This document shows positions 25,586 to 34,020 of a DNA stretch of 64,000 nt, in pieces; positions within the stretch are counted from its first letter, which is position 1; the number at the start of each line of letters is the position of its first letter. Made by a program: the position numbers and the translations under genes. Location of the stretch: positions 61,267 through 125,266 of the forward strand of contig CALGIJ010000029.1 of assembly GCA_937915545.1 (NCBI GenBank), given 5' to 3'. This stretch comes from an uncultured Desulfobacterales bacterium. GTDB lineage: Bacteria; Desulfobacterota; Desulfobulbia; Desulfobulbales; Desulfocapsaceae. The notes below the pieces were generated by a model, which had not been told where the DNA came from, ran no database searches, and worked only from the letters and a program-made list of their open reading frames with translations.

Positions 25586-27956
25586 AGGAGAGTCCGGCGG
25601 CCTTCATCTTGCGGAACAGGGTGCGGCGTGAGATGCCGAGCATCTGGGCCGCCAGGGTCTTGTTCCACCGCGCTTCGGCAAGGACGCTCTGGATGAGCTT
25701 TTTCTCGAATTGCCCGGAGGCGTTCTTGAGGTTCTCCAATTCGTCTGCGCTATGGGTGCCGGCAGGTTCTCCCCCGCTGTAGCCGTGGACGGACCTGGCC
25801 TTGGGTTTGTGCGGCACCTTCATGAAATGCAGGCTCCTGATCGCCAGGTAGCGGCGCAGAACGTTCTGCAACTCGCGCACGTTGCCGGGCCAGGGGTGAT
25901 CGCGGAGAATTTCCAGCTCTTCGCGGGAGAAGGAGGTGATGCTTTCGGTATCGCCGTACTGTTTGAAGAAATAATTGATGAGCATGAAAATGTCGTCGCC
26001 CCGTTCGCGCAGCGGAGGCAGGTGGATGGGGATGACATGGATGCGGAAGAAGAAATCCTGACGCATCTGCCCGTTTTCGATGAGCTTTTCAAGATCCTTG
26101 TTCGAGGCGGCGATGATGCGGATATTGGGGTAGATAACCCGTCGCCCCCCGAGTGGCGAGAAGCCGCCGCCATCGATGGCGCGCAGCAGCTTGACCTGGA
26201 GGTTGGGGCTGATGTCGCCGACCTCATCGAGGAACAGGGTGCCACCCTCGGCGCTCTCCAGATAGCCTTTCTTGTCGCTGTTGGCCCCGGTGAAGGCCCC
26301 CTTGGCGACCCCGAAAAACTCGCTCTCGATGAGGTTTTCGGGAATGGCCGCGCAGTTGACCGCCACGAAGGGCTTGTCCTTGCGGGCACTCAATGTGTGG
26401 ATGGCCTGCGCCACCAGTTCCTTGCCGGTTCCCGACTCTCCGGAGACGAAGACGTTGTCGTCGGTGCTCGAGGCCTTGAGGATGAGCTCGAAGACATCCT
26501 GCATCGCCTGGCAACGGCCGATCAGCCCCTGGAAGCGGTAGCGGTCGCGCATGGTCGAGCGCAGCACGAAGTTCTCGTTCTTGAGCTTCTCCTCCATGGT
26601 CTTGTAGAGGGTGAAGTCGGTCATGAACCCCTCGATGCTGAGATTGCCGTCGCTCGACCGCACCAGCACCTCGGCCTTGTCGAAGACCCACTTGGTGGAA
26701 TCGTCGGCGGGCAGCACGCGGTACTGGCAGGTGAAGGCGCCCAGCTCGCGGACGGCCCTGCCCATCTCCCCCGCCAGTTGACCAAGATCGTCTGGGTGGA
26801 TAATCCTCTTGAGGGCGGTAATGGGGCGGCCGATGAAGAACTCGGGCTCCTGGTTGAAAATGGTGCGGCAGCCCTCGCTGACGAATTCCACCTCCCAGCC
26901 CCCCTCACCCCTCACCATACGGTAGGCCATGCCGGGCAGGTTGTTCATCAGCGTCGACAGCTGACGCTCGCTCTCGGCAATGGCCCGCTCCGCCTGCTTG
27001 ATCTCGGTAACATCGCGGATCATCTCGATGGCGCCGGCGATGATATTGCCGTTCTCGAGGATCGGGGCGGCGGTCACCCAGAGAAAACCACCCTGCCCGT
27101 CCCGCATGTGGGGCACGAAGCGCTCCTCGAAATGGGCCCGCCCGTTGCCGAGGCCCAGCTCATCGAGCGCCGTGTCCGATAACGCGCCGGCCGTGGCCGG
27201 GCTTCTTCCGGAGAGCACCGCCTCGACCAGCAGCGGCGCCCCGGGATCATAGAGAGGCGCGACGAAGGCCGCGAAATTCTTGGCCAGCACTTCCACCTTG
27301 GATAGCCCGGTGAGGGCGCTCATGGCGCGGTTCCAGGCGATTATCTTGCGTCGCTTGTCGACGACGTAGGTAGGGTAGGGAAGAAAGTCGATGATGTCGA
27401 GCAGCTGGCGCTGCGAGTTGCGCAGCTCCTGGGTGCGCTGCTCGACGAGTTTTTCGAGGTTTTTGCGATAGTTTTCGAGCTTTTCCTCGATCTTGCGCTT
27501 CTCGGTGATGTCGCGGGCGGTACCTTCGACGGCAATAACCCTGCCGTCGGCGTCGAAGATGGGGGTCTCGATATTGACGAAACGGCGGCAGGTGCCGTTC
27601 TTGTGGTAGATCTCCAGTTCGTAGGCCGGCTGTCGCTGGCCGGCGCAGCTGAGCCGCGTGCGCCGGTCGGCCTCCTTGTTGATCGGGTTGGGGGTCCAGG
27701 TCTTGCCGAAGTGCTGGCCGATATACTCCTCCGGCGCAAAACCGAGGATGTTGGCGTACGAGGGGCTGACGTGGGTGAAACAGCCTTCGGTGTCGTGGCG
27801 ATAGAAGAGGAATTCGTCTTTGAGGTTGGCGAGGATGCGGTTGTACTTGTCCTCGCTCTGTGCCAGAGCCTCCTCCAGTTCGGGGATTTTCGCCGCGTGC
27901 CTCTCCAGTTCGCGGATACGGCTGATTAGTTCCTCGCGGGTGGGCGTCGCTTCCAT
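25584..27956 (-). CDS. Multi-PAS sigma-54-dependent transcriptional activator
   Basis: Enhancer-binding protein of 790 residues. Three PAS domains lie at about 34-155, 185-305 and 320-450, with a predicted coiled coil (KRKIEEKLENYRKNLEKLVEQ) between the first two. The AAA+ domain (about 480-700) has Walker A GESGTGKE (506-513) and a perfect GAFTGA loop (553-558). The C-terminal Fis-type helix-turn-helix is near 755-788 (WNKTLAAQMLGISRRTLFRKM). The ribosome site AAGGAGG abuts an ATG at 27962 too closely, but is ideally spaced for the ATG at 27956. It has no receiver domain. It probably activates the AOR operon and the alanine dehydrogenase gene through TGTCCCA palindromes. Confidence 0.93.
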   Translation of the reverse strand: MEATPTREELISRIRELERHAAKIPELEEALAQSEDKYNRILANLKDEFLFYRHDTEGCFTHVSPSYANILGFAPEEYIGQHFGKTWTPNPINKEADRRTRLSCAGQRQPAYELEIYHKNGTCRRFVNIETPIFDADGRVIAVEGTARDITEKRKIEEKLENYRKNLEKLVEQRTQELRNSQRQLLDIIDFLPYPTYVVDKRRKIIAWNRAMSALTGLSKVEVLAKNFAAFVAPLYDPGAPLLVEAVLSGRSPATAGALSDTALDELGLGNGRAHFEERFVPHMRDGQGGFLWVTAAPILENGNIIAGAIEMIRDVTEIKQAERAIAESERQLSTLMNNLPGMAYRMVRGEGGWEVEFVSEGCRTIFNQEPEFFIGRPITALKRIIHPDDLGQLAGEMGRAVRELGAFTCQYRVLPADDSTKWVFDKAEVLVRSSDGNLSIEGFMTDFTLYKTMEEKLKNENFVLRSTMRDRYRFQGLIGRCQAMQDVFELILKASSTDDNVFVSGESGTGKELVAQAIHTLSARKDKPFVAVNCAAIPENLIESEFFGVAKGAFTGANSDKKGYLESAEGGTLFLDEVGDISPNLQVKLLRAIDGGGFSPLGGRRVIYPNIRIIAASNKDLEKLIENGQMRQDFFFRIHVIPIHLPPLRERGDDIFMLINYFFKQYGDTESITSFSREELEILRDHPWPGNVRELQNVLRRYLAIRSLHFMKVPHKPKARSVHGYSGGEPAGTHSADELENLKNASGQFEKKLIQSVLAEARWNKTLAAQMLGISRRTLFRKMKAAGLS

Positions 27957-28198
27957 CTGCATTCCTCCTTTTCAGGAAAACACATGCCTCGCTGCCGTCG
28001 GCCTCGCCGTGCGAAGACGACCGCTGACGTGCCATGCAAGATAAGGACCAGTCCGAGGCCAGCTATCTTACAGGCGGATGTGCCTGTACGGAGGATGGGT
28101 GTCTTCACCCCGTCACTATACCAGAGAGAGAGCGTTCGGCGAGGGGAGATTCACGGCGGTGTAGGGACGGCGGGGGATTTTCCCGCGAGGGCACGGGG

Positions 28199-28267
28199 CC
28201 GAGGCGGGCAAAGCCCGCTCGGCGCCTGTGCCGGAAGGAGGGGTATCGGCCCCGAGGAAAGCGGGGC
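28199..28267 (-). terminator. Hairpin pair downstream of the outer membrane protein gene
   Basis: Two stems lie in the 325-base gap after the gene ending at 28282. GCCCCG/CGGGGC (28249-28254 and 28262-28267) closes a 7-base loop, and GCGGGC-AAA-GCCCGC (28204-28218) is extended by flanking pairs. The first is placed right for transcription termination of the minus-strand ald/porin unit. T-runs are lacking. The rest of the gap (27957-28198) shows no gene and no clear promoter. Confidence 0.45.
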
Positions 28268-28281
28268 AGAGGCTGCCGCCA

Positions 28282-29154
28282 CTAGAAAACGAAAGCCGCC
28301 TTGATATAGATCCAGTCGCCGGCGGCGCTGTTTTCCGACTCGACATCGTGCATCCAGCGCACGCCGAGGGTGAAGTTCTCCTGGATGGCGTAGCTGAGGT
28401 TGAGACCGAGCTTGACGTTCATCGGTTCGCTGTCGGGCAGGGTGACGCCGTCGCTCTTGGCATCATCAAGACCCTGCCAGTAGGCGGCGTTGATGCCGAC
28501 GCGCAGCTTGTCGGTAACCGCGTAGTGGACCACCGTTTCCAGTTCCAGGGCATCGGGCTCGTCATATTTGAGCTCGTCGCTTTCGGTGAACTGGAAGTAG
28601 TTGATATTGAAGTCGACACCGAATTTTCCCGGGTACCAACCGAAGGCCAGCTGATGCTGGAACCACCAGGCGTCGCGGCCGATATTGATCGCCTTGTCGC
28701 TGTCGTAGTCACCGGTGGGCATATAGACGAATTCCCAGAAGGAGATGAACAGCTGCGACTCCTGATTTTCATAGAGATAGAGGAAGGGGCTGAGGCCGAT
28801 ATCGCCGAAACCCGTGGTGTTGCTCGAAGGCGCGCCAAAGACGTTGTCGCTGTCGAGTTCGAGACGCACCCCGGGAATGATGGCGTTGACGCCGTAGGAG
28901 AATTTGTCGGCGATCTTGCCGATAAAGTACACCGGACGGACGACCAGGCTGCTGACGTCGAGGCCGAGGTCGGCCTTGTCGCCATTGGCGTCGGTAATAT
29001 CCGGGTAATGCTGGTGACCGAGGTAGGAGACCAGTACCGCGGTTCCCGGAGGGGCGGCGCCGTTGTCGAGGGGATCGACGACATCGGCCCGGCCAATGCC
29101 GGCACAGGCGAGGAGAGCGACGGACAAGGACAGGGCGGTTCCGAGACGGTTCAT
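28282..29154 (-). CDS. Outer membrane channel protein, MetA-pathway (phenol degradation) type
   Basis: Exported beta-barrel of 290 residues. A signal peptide (about 1-23, ending ACAGIGRAD) is followed by alternating aromatic strands, e.g. NVKLGLNLSYAIQENFTLGVRWMHDV and IYIKAAFVF at the end, the C-terminal phenylalanine being typical of outer membrane barrels. Blocks such as NTTGFGDIGLSPFLYLY and WEFVYMPTGDYDSD resemble the Phenol_MetA_deg family of small-molecule channels. The start has a GGAGGAAC ribosome site. It lies 71 bases after alanine dehydrogenase on the same strand, so it is probably co-transcribed and may admit the amine or amino acid substrate. Confidence 0.82.
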   Translation of the reverse strand: MNRLGTALSLSVALLACAGIGRADVVDPLDNGAAPPGTAVLVSYLGHQHYPDITDANGDKADLGLDVSSLVVRPVYFIGKIADKFSYGVNAIIPGVRLELDSDNVFGAPSSNTTGFGDIGLSPFLYLYENQESQLFISFWEFVYMPTGDYDSDKAINIGRDAWWFQHQLAFGWYPGKFGVDFNINYFQFTESDELKYDEPDALELETVVHYAVTDKLRVGINAAYWQGLDDAKSDGVTLPDSEPMNVKLGLNLSYAIQENFTLGVRWMHDVESENSAAGDWIYIKAAFVF

Positions 29155-29225
29155 GAATGTTCCTCCATGATGAGTTTGACGACCCTTCTCCCCGCGGCGG
29201 GGATGTGGTCCTGTAAGGGTGCGTT

Positions 29226-30344
29226 TCAGCCGGCGAGCAGTTCTTCGACGGGGATGTAGTCAAGGTCGAAGGCCTCGGCCACCCCGCGGCAGGAGACCTT
29301 GCCGTCGATGACATTGGCGCCGCGCCTGATCTCGACATTGTCGCGCATCGCCTGCCGCCAGCCTTTGTCGGCGAGTTGCAGGGCATAGGGCAGGGTGGCG
29401 TTGGTCAGGGCCAGGGTCGAGGTCCGCGCCACGGCCCCCGGCATGTTGGCGACGCAATAGTGGATGACGCCGTCCACCGTATAGATCGGCGCGCCATGGG
29501 TGGTCGCCCGCGAGGTCTCGAAGCAGCCGCCCTGGTCGATGGCGACATCGACCAGCACCGAACCGGGCTTCATGGTCTTGAGCATGTCGCGGGTGATCAG
29601 CCGCGGCGCCTTGGCCCCGGGGATGAGTACCGCCCCGACCACCACATCGGCCTTCTTGACCAGGCAGCGCAGGGTCTCGGGGCTCGACATCAGCGGGAAA
29701 CAGTTGGCCGGCATGACATCGGACAGATAGCGCAGGCGGTCGAGGTTCATATCGAGGATATACACTTTTGCTCCCAGGCCGCAGGCCATCTTGGCGGCGT
29801 TGATGCCCACCACGCCGCCGCCGATGACCACCACCGTCCCCGGGTCGACACCGGGGACGCCGCCGAGCAGCACGCCGTGACCGCCCTGGGCCATCTCAAG
29901 GTATTTGGCACCCTGCTGGATGGCCATGCGCCCGGCAACCTCGCTCATCGGCGTCAACAGCGGCAGCGAGCCATCGTCCTTCTGGATGGTCTCATAGGCG
30001 ATGTTGACCGAGCCTGCCGCGATGAGGGCCTCGGTCTGGCGGCGGTCGGCGGCCAGATGAAGGTAGGTGAAGAGGATCTGCCCGGGGCGGAGCCACGGAT
30101 ATTCCGAGGGCTGCGGCTCCTTGACGTGCATGACCATATCCGCTTCGGCGAAAATTGCCTCGGGCGAGGGAACCAGGGTGGCCCCGGCGGCCCCATAGCG
30201 CTCGTCGGCGAAGCCACTGCCCAGGCCGGCACCGCTCTGCACCAGCACGCGATGGCCATGCTGCTGCAGTACCTCGACCCCGGCCGGGGTCATGCAGACG
30301 CGATTCTCCTCCGGTTTGATCTCCTTGAGTATGCCGACAATCAT
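29226..30344 (-). CDS. ald: Alanine dehydrogenase
   Basis: NAD-dependent enzyme of 372 residues interconverting alanine with pyruvate and ammonia. The N-terminal domain has MIVGILKEIKPEENRVCMTPAGV and HVKEPQPSEY (catalytic Lys). The Rossmann motif is VVVIGGGVVGINAAKMACGLGA (about 170-191), and the catalytic region holds ITRDMLKTMKPGSVLVDVAIDQGGCFETSR. Length and motifs are full. The ATG at 30344 has GGAGG five bases upstream. It is preceded by a sigma-54 promoter and TGTCCCA palindrome matching those of the AOR operon. This suggests it regenerates pyruvate for the aminotransferases of that operon. Confidence 0.95.
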   Translation of the reverse strand: MIVGILKEIKPEENRVCMTPAGVEVLQQHGHRVLVQSGAGLGSGFADERYGAAGATLVPSPEAIFAEADMVMHVKEPQPSEYPWLRPGQILFTYLHLAADRRQTEALIAAGSVNIAYETIQKDDGSLPLLTPMSEVAGRMAIQQGAKYLEMAQGGHGVLLGGVPGVDPGTVVVIGGGVVGINAAKMACGLGAKVYILDMNLDRLRYLSDVMPANCFPLMSSPETLRCLVKKADVVVGAVLIPGAKAPRLITRDMLKTMKPGSVLVDVAIDQGGCFETSRATTHGAPIYTVDGVIHYCVANMPGAVARTSTLALTNATLPYALQLADKGWRQAMRDNVEIRRGANVIDGKVSCRGVAEAFDLDYIPVEELLAG

Positions 30345-30414
30345 AGTACCTCCACATGGTTGAAGACTGAGGGATGCCTGGTGGTGGGCTTCTTTATTGC
30401 GCTGGCCAGGGCTA

Positions 30415-30430
30415 CGCAAGATGCGTTCCA
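30415..30430 (-). promoter_or_regulatory. Sigma-54 (-24/-12) promoter of ald
   Basis: Minus-strand TGGAACGCATCTTGCG has GG/GC at exact -24/-12 spacing and matches the AOR promoter at 14 of 16 positions. The predicted start is near 30403, 58 bases before the start codon. Confidence 0.78.
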
Positions 30431-30639
30431 CTTCGCAGCAGGCGGCCTTGTCGCCCCGCAGTTCAACCGCGTCCGCCTCGTGGCTCGGCTCTCGAGTGCC
30501 GCTGGTCCAGACAAGACCGCCAAAATATCCATGCAATATCTGAAAGATAAACCACACGGCAAGGGGCAGGCCGCCTCAGGCGGGCGAGGGCAAGGCACCA
30601 GTGAACAGGGGCCGGGGTGGGTAAGCTCCACTCAAGCCT

Positions 30640-30656
30640 TGTCCCACCATGGGACA
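30640..30656. promoter_or_regulatory. Perfect activator palindrome TGTCCCA-N3-TGGGACA
   Basis: TGTCCCA-CCA-TGGGACA is a perfect palindrome about 210 bases upstream of the ald -24 element. Further half sites GGGACA follow at 30669-30674 and 30683-30688 in the same orientation. The divergent ModE-like gene starts 280 bases away on the other side and could share this control. The rest of the 592-base gap (30345-30936) shows no gene. Confidence 0.7.
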
Positions 30657-30936
30657 GAGATGTCACGGGGGACAAGTCCTGCGGGACAATGTTGGCATGG
30701 ACGCGACGCCGCCAACCCCGTGTCACGGCACGAGGTACGTCGCGCCCATGGCGGCGCGCCCTCCCCCCTGCCACGAGGCTTGCAAAGCTGCCGAGAATAT
30801 TTTATTGCTCTGCTCAGGGCCGACAGCCTGGTGACCGATCCCGGAGCAGACGCGCCAGTCCAAGGTCTCCAGCCACCTCGCTGCAAACCGGCCCCAACCA
30901 CCCCTTAACGTACGACCACCCCCGCAGAGCGCCGCC

Positions 30937-31314
30937 ATGAACGAGCACCCCCCGCGCCACAGCGCCCCCCTCTTCATCCGCACCAAGACCTGGATCGAAA
31001 ACGAGGAGGGCGAACTCCTCTTCGGCAAGGGCAAGACGGAGATCCTCGAGCATATCGAAGCCGAGGGCTCCATCGCCAAGGCTGCGGAAAGGCTGGAGAT
31101 GAGCTACAAAAAGACCTGGACTCACATCAAGATCCTGCGAAAGAACATCGCCGACGAGCTGGTCATTCCACAGAAAGGGGGCAGCGGCACCGGCGGCACC
31201 ACCCTTACCCCCAAGGCCCGCGAGCTGGTGCGCAACTACCGTCAGCTGCAGAAGGAGATCGAGGACTTCGCCAACAAACGTTTTGCCGAGCTCTTCCTCG
31301 GGGAGACCTCGTAG
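30937..31314 (+). CDS. ModE-like winged-helix regulator lacking a molybdate-binding domain
   Basis: DNA-binding protein of 125 residues corresponding to the N-terminal half of ModE. The text LFGKGKTEILEHIEAEGSIAKAAERLEMSYKKTWTHIKILR (about 28-68) is the ModE helix-turn-helix, where SIAKAAxxLxMSYKxxW is characteristic. It ends at residue 125 without the C-terminal di-Mop (TOBE) domain, so it cannot sense molybdate in the usual way by itself. It lies upstream of a Mo/W formate dehydrogenase gene on the same strand, with a perfect palindrome between them. Confidence 0.85.
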   Translation: MNEHPPRHSAPLFIRTKTWIENEEGELLFGKGKTEILEHIEAEGSIAKAAERLEMSYKKTWTHIKILRKNIADELVIPQKGGSGTGGTTLTPKARELVRNYRQLQKEIEDFANKRFAELFLGETS

Positions 31315-31321
31315 GCTCACC

Positions 31322-31337
31322 CCGGCCCCACGGCCGG
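31322..31337 (+). terminator. Short hairpin after the ModE-like gene
   Basis: CCGGCC-CCAC-GGCCGG, a 6-bp stem with a 4-base loop, begins eight bases after the stop. It has no T-run; it is at best a weak terminator or stabiliser. The remaining gap to the formate dehydrogenase gene (to 31670) has no supported gene. Confidence 0.3.
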
Positions 31338-31540
31338 TAAAGCCATGCCACTCCCACCAGCCAGCCCGCTGTCGCTCGGCCGCGCTCGTTTCTCAAGCTC
31401 TCTGCCGCTTGCTCTCCAGCCGGCCCGGCGCCAACCTGAGCCACTCCCTCGCCCGCGAGGCTCGCATTGTCGACGCTCGCCACCACCTGCCTCACGCCAT
31501 CCCCTGTCCGTTCCTCTCCGTTTCGGTTGTTTTTGGTCGT

Positions 31541-31565
31541 CAAATATGCTCGTCTTGCATATTTG
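31541..31565. promoter_or_regulatory. Perfect palindrome upstream of the second formate dehydrogenase gene
   Basis: CAAATATGC (31541-31549), 7-base spacer, GCATATTTG (31557-31565): a perfect 9+9 bp inverted repeat. It lies in a short AT-rich patch 105 bases before the fdhA start and 226 bases after the ModE-like gene. The size and AT-rich arms are like ModE operators, though not the same sequence as the E. coli one. It is the natural candidate site for the adjacent ModE-like protein. Confidence 0.6.
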
Positions 31566-31670
31566 CCTTCTTCCTGTAACATTGGCCGATTGCGTCGCTC
31601 TCCTTTCCGTCGTCGCCGCTTGTGCGGACGGTCTGATTCGTGTTCGTCCACTCCCTCGGAGGAAGCCACC

Positions 31671-33707
31671 ATGGACTACTCGTTCGTTCCCACCACCTGC
31701 CCTTACTGCGGCTGCGGCTGCCAGATGTTTCTCGAGGTGCTCGACGGCAAGCTCGTCGGCACGGAACCCGTCAAAACCGCCGGCATGAATGAGGGCAAGC
31801 TGTGCATCAAGGGGTGGAAAGTCCATGAGTTCGTGCACAGCGCCGAGCGGCTGACCAGGCCGCTGATCAAGAGCGACGGCGTCTTCCGCGAGGCCTCCTG
31901 GGACGAGGCCCTCGGCCTGGTGGCCGAGCGGCTGACCGCCATCCGCGACCAGCACGGGCCCAGCGCCCTTGGCTTTCTCAGCTCGGCGCGGTGCACCAAC
32001 GAGGAGAACTACCTGGTGCAGAAGATCGCCCGCATGGCTATCGGCACCAACAACGTCGACCACTGCGCGCGACTCTGACACGCCCCGACGGTGGCAGGTC
32101 TTGCCGCCGCTTTCGGGAACGGAGCGATGACCAATTCCATCGCCGAGATCGAGGACGCCGCCTGTCTGTTCATCATCGGCTCCAACACCACCGAAGCCCA
32201 CCCACTCATCGCCCATCGCGTGTTCAAGGCCCATGACAAGGGGGCGAAGATCATCATCGTCGACCCGCGCCGCATCCAGCTGTCGCTCATCGCCGACATC
32301 CACGTGCGCCCCAACTTCGGCACCGATGTCGCCCTGATTAATGGCATGATGCACGAGATCGTCGCCAAGGGCCTGCACGACAGGGAATTCATCGCCCAGC
32401 GCACCGAGGGCTTCGCCGAGCTGGAGTCGATGCTCGGCCGCTTCAGCCCCGAGCGCGCCGAGGAGATCTGTGGCGTCCCCGCCGCCACTATCCGCGAGAT
32501 CGCCCACCTCTACGCCACCTCGCAGCCCTCCTCGATCCTCTACACCCTGGGCATGACCGAGCACTCGCACGGCGTCGACAACGTCAAGTCCCTGGCCAAC
32601 CTCGCCATGCTCTGCGGCCAGATCGGCAAGCCATCGAGCGGCGTCAACCCGCTGCGCGGCCAGAACAACGTCCAGGGGGCCTGCGATATGGGCGCTCTGC
32701 CCAACGTCCTGCCAGGCTATCAGGTGGTCACCAACCTCGGGGTGCGCGCCAAGTTCGAGGCCGCCTGGGGGGCGAGCCCCCTGCCGGCGGAGGTGGGGCT
32801 GACCATCCCGCAGATGATCGACGGCCTCATCGAAGGCTCGGTGAAGAGCATGTATATCGTCGGTGAAGACACCGCCCTCACCGACCCGGACACCCACCAT
32901 ATCGTCCATGCCCTGGAATCGGCGGAGTTTTTGGTGGTGCAGGATATCTTCCTCAGTGAAACCGCCAAGCTGGCCGATGTGGTGCTGCCCGCCGCCTGCT
33001 GGGCGGAGAAGGATGGCACCTTCACCTGCACCGAGCGCAAGGTGCAGCGGGTGCGCAAGGCGGTCGAGGCTCCCGGCGAGGCGCGGCCGGACTGGATGAT
33101 CCTCCGCGAGGTGGGTGCGCGTTTGGGTATCCCCATGAATTATGACTCGCCGCAGGAGATCTTCGCCGAGATGGCCTCTCTCAGCCCGATCTACGGCGGC
33201 ATCTCCTACCAGCGCATCGAGAGCGAGGTGCTGCAGTGGCCCTGCCCGACGCCGGACCACGGCGGAACGAAATACCTCCACAAGGGCAGCTTCGGCCGGG
33301 GCCTGGGGCTATTTTCGGCCATCGATTTCCGGCCCTCGGAAGAGCTGCCCGACGAGGAATACCCCTTCTTCCTTACCACCGGCCGCCACTACGCCCATTA
33401 CAACGCCCGCACCATGACCGGCCGCTGCCCGACCCTGGCCAGCGAGTACTCCCAGGCCATCACCCAGATGCATGTCAATGACGCCGCCAGGCTGGGAGTG
33501 AACAACGGCGACCAGATCAGAATCAGCTCGCGCCGCGGCGAGGTCGTCTCCACTGCAAGGCTCGGCGATATCGTCCCGGAAGGGGCGATCTTCATGGATT
33601 TCCACTTCCCCGAGGCCAACTCCAACGTCCTCCTCGGCACCTCCCTCGACCCGATCACCAAGACCCCCGATTACAAGGTCTGCGCGGTGCGCATCGAAGC
33701 CGCCTGA
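31671..33707 (+). CDS. fdhA: Selenocysteine formate dehydrogenase, FdhF/FdhA type
   Basis: Soluble molybdopterin formate dehydrogenase of 678 residues without a Tat signal, hence cytoplasmic. The N-terminal [4Fe-4S] motif is C10-x2-C13-x3-C17 with the fourth Cys in EGKLCIKGW. The TGA at 32076-32078 (codon 136) is selenocysteine: context HCARL-U-HAPTVAGLAAAFGNGAMTNS is the FdhH active-site motif and the frame continues to the end. A SECIS hairpin with a GGTCT loop follows. GGAGG precedes the ATG at 31671. No NuoEF-like or hydrogenase partners are adjacent and a terminator follows, so the electron partner is unknown (perhaps ferredoxin). Confidence 0.94.
32076..32108 (+). promoter_or_regulatory. 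UGA selenocysteine codon and SECIS hairpin of fdhA
   Basis: Eleven bases after the UGA, GGTGGCA (32090-32096) pairs with TGCCGCC (32102-32108) around a GGTCT loop. The spacing and GGUCU loop are the same as in the well-known E. coli fdhF SECIS, the RNA element recognised by SelB. Confidence 0.88.
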
Positions 33708-33726
33708 CCGTAGCGAGCTGACCTTT

Positions 33727-33765
33727 CCCCGGCGGGGCGGCACATCGCCGCCCCGCCGGGGTTCT
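33727..33765 (+). terminator. Rho-independent terminator after fdhA
   Basis: A perfect 14-bp GC stem, CCCCGGCGGGGCGG (33727-33740) with CCGCCCCGCCGGGG (33748-33761), has a 7-base loop and ends in TTCTT. It ends the single-gene fdhA transcript. Confidence 0.8.
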
Positions 33766-34020
33766 TGCTCTCGCCAACGTCTGCTTCGTTCCAATAATCG
33801 AGCCGAGGGAACCCGGCGCCAGCACAGCTCCACCTCACACCATCATTACCCCGCGTCCATCCCCACTATAGAGCGAGTTTTTGTCTCCCATTTCCGCCTA
33901 CAGACTTTTGTTGCCTATTGTTTAAAAAAATGGTATCCAATTTATGTACACAATTTTTCTTCCCCCCATTCCGTCGTCGAAGATCGCCGACCGCACAAGT
34001 GTCCATGGAGGCAAGCAGCA
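33766..34020. other. Leader region of the P5C dehydrogenase gene
   Basis: No gene is supported. The stretch 33900-33960 is strikingly AT-rich against its surroundings and should hold the promoter. Possible but weak sigma-70 pairs are TTGCCT (33911) with TATCCA (33934) and TTGTTT (33918) with TTTATG (33941). No -24/-12 element was found. Confidence 0.35.

Noticed and set aside
32076..32078. In-frame TGA splitting the second formate dehydrogenase gene
   Set aside because: Selenocysteine codon with a canonical SECIS hairpin 11 bases downstream; one gene.
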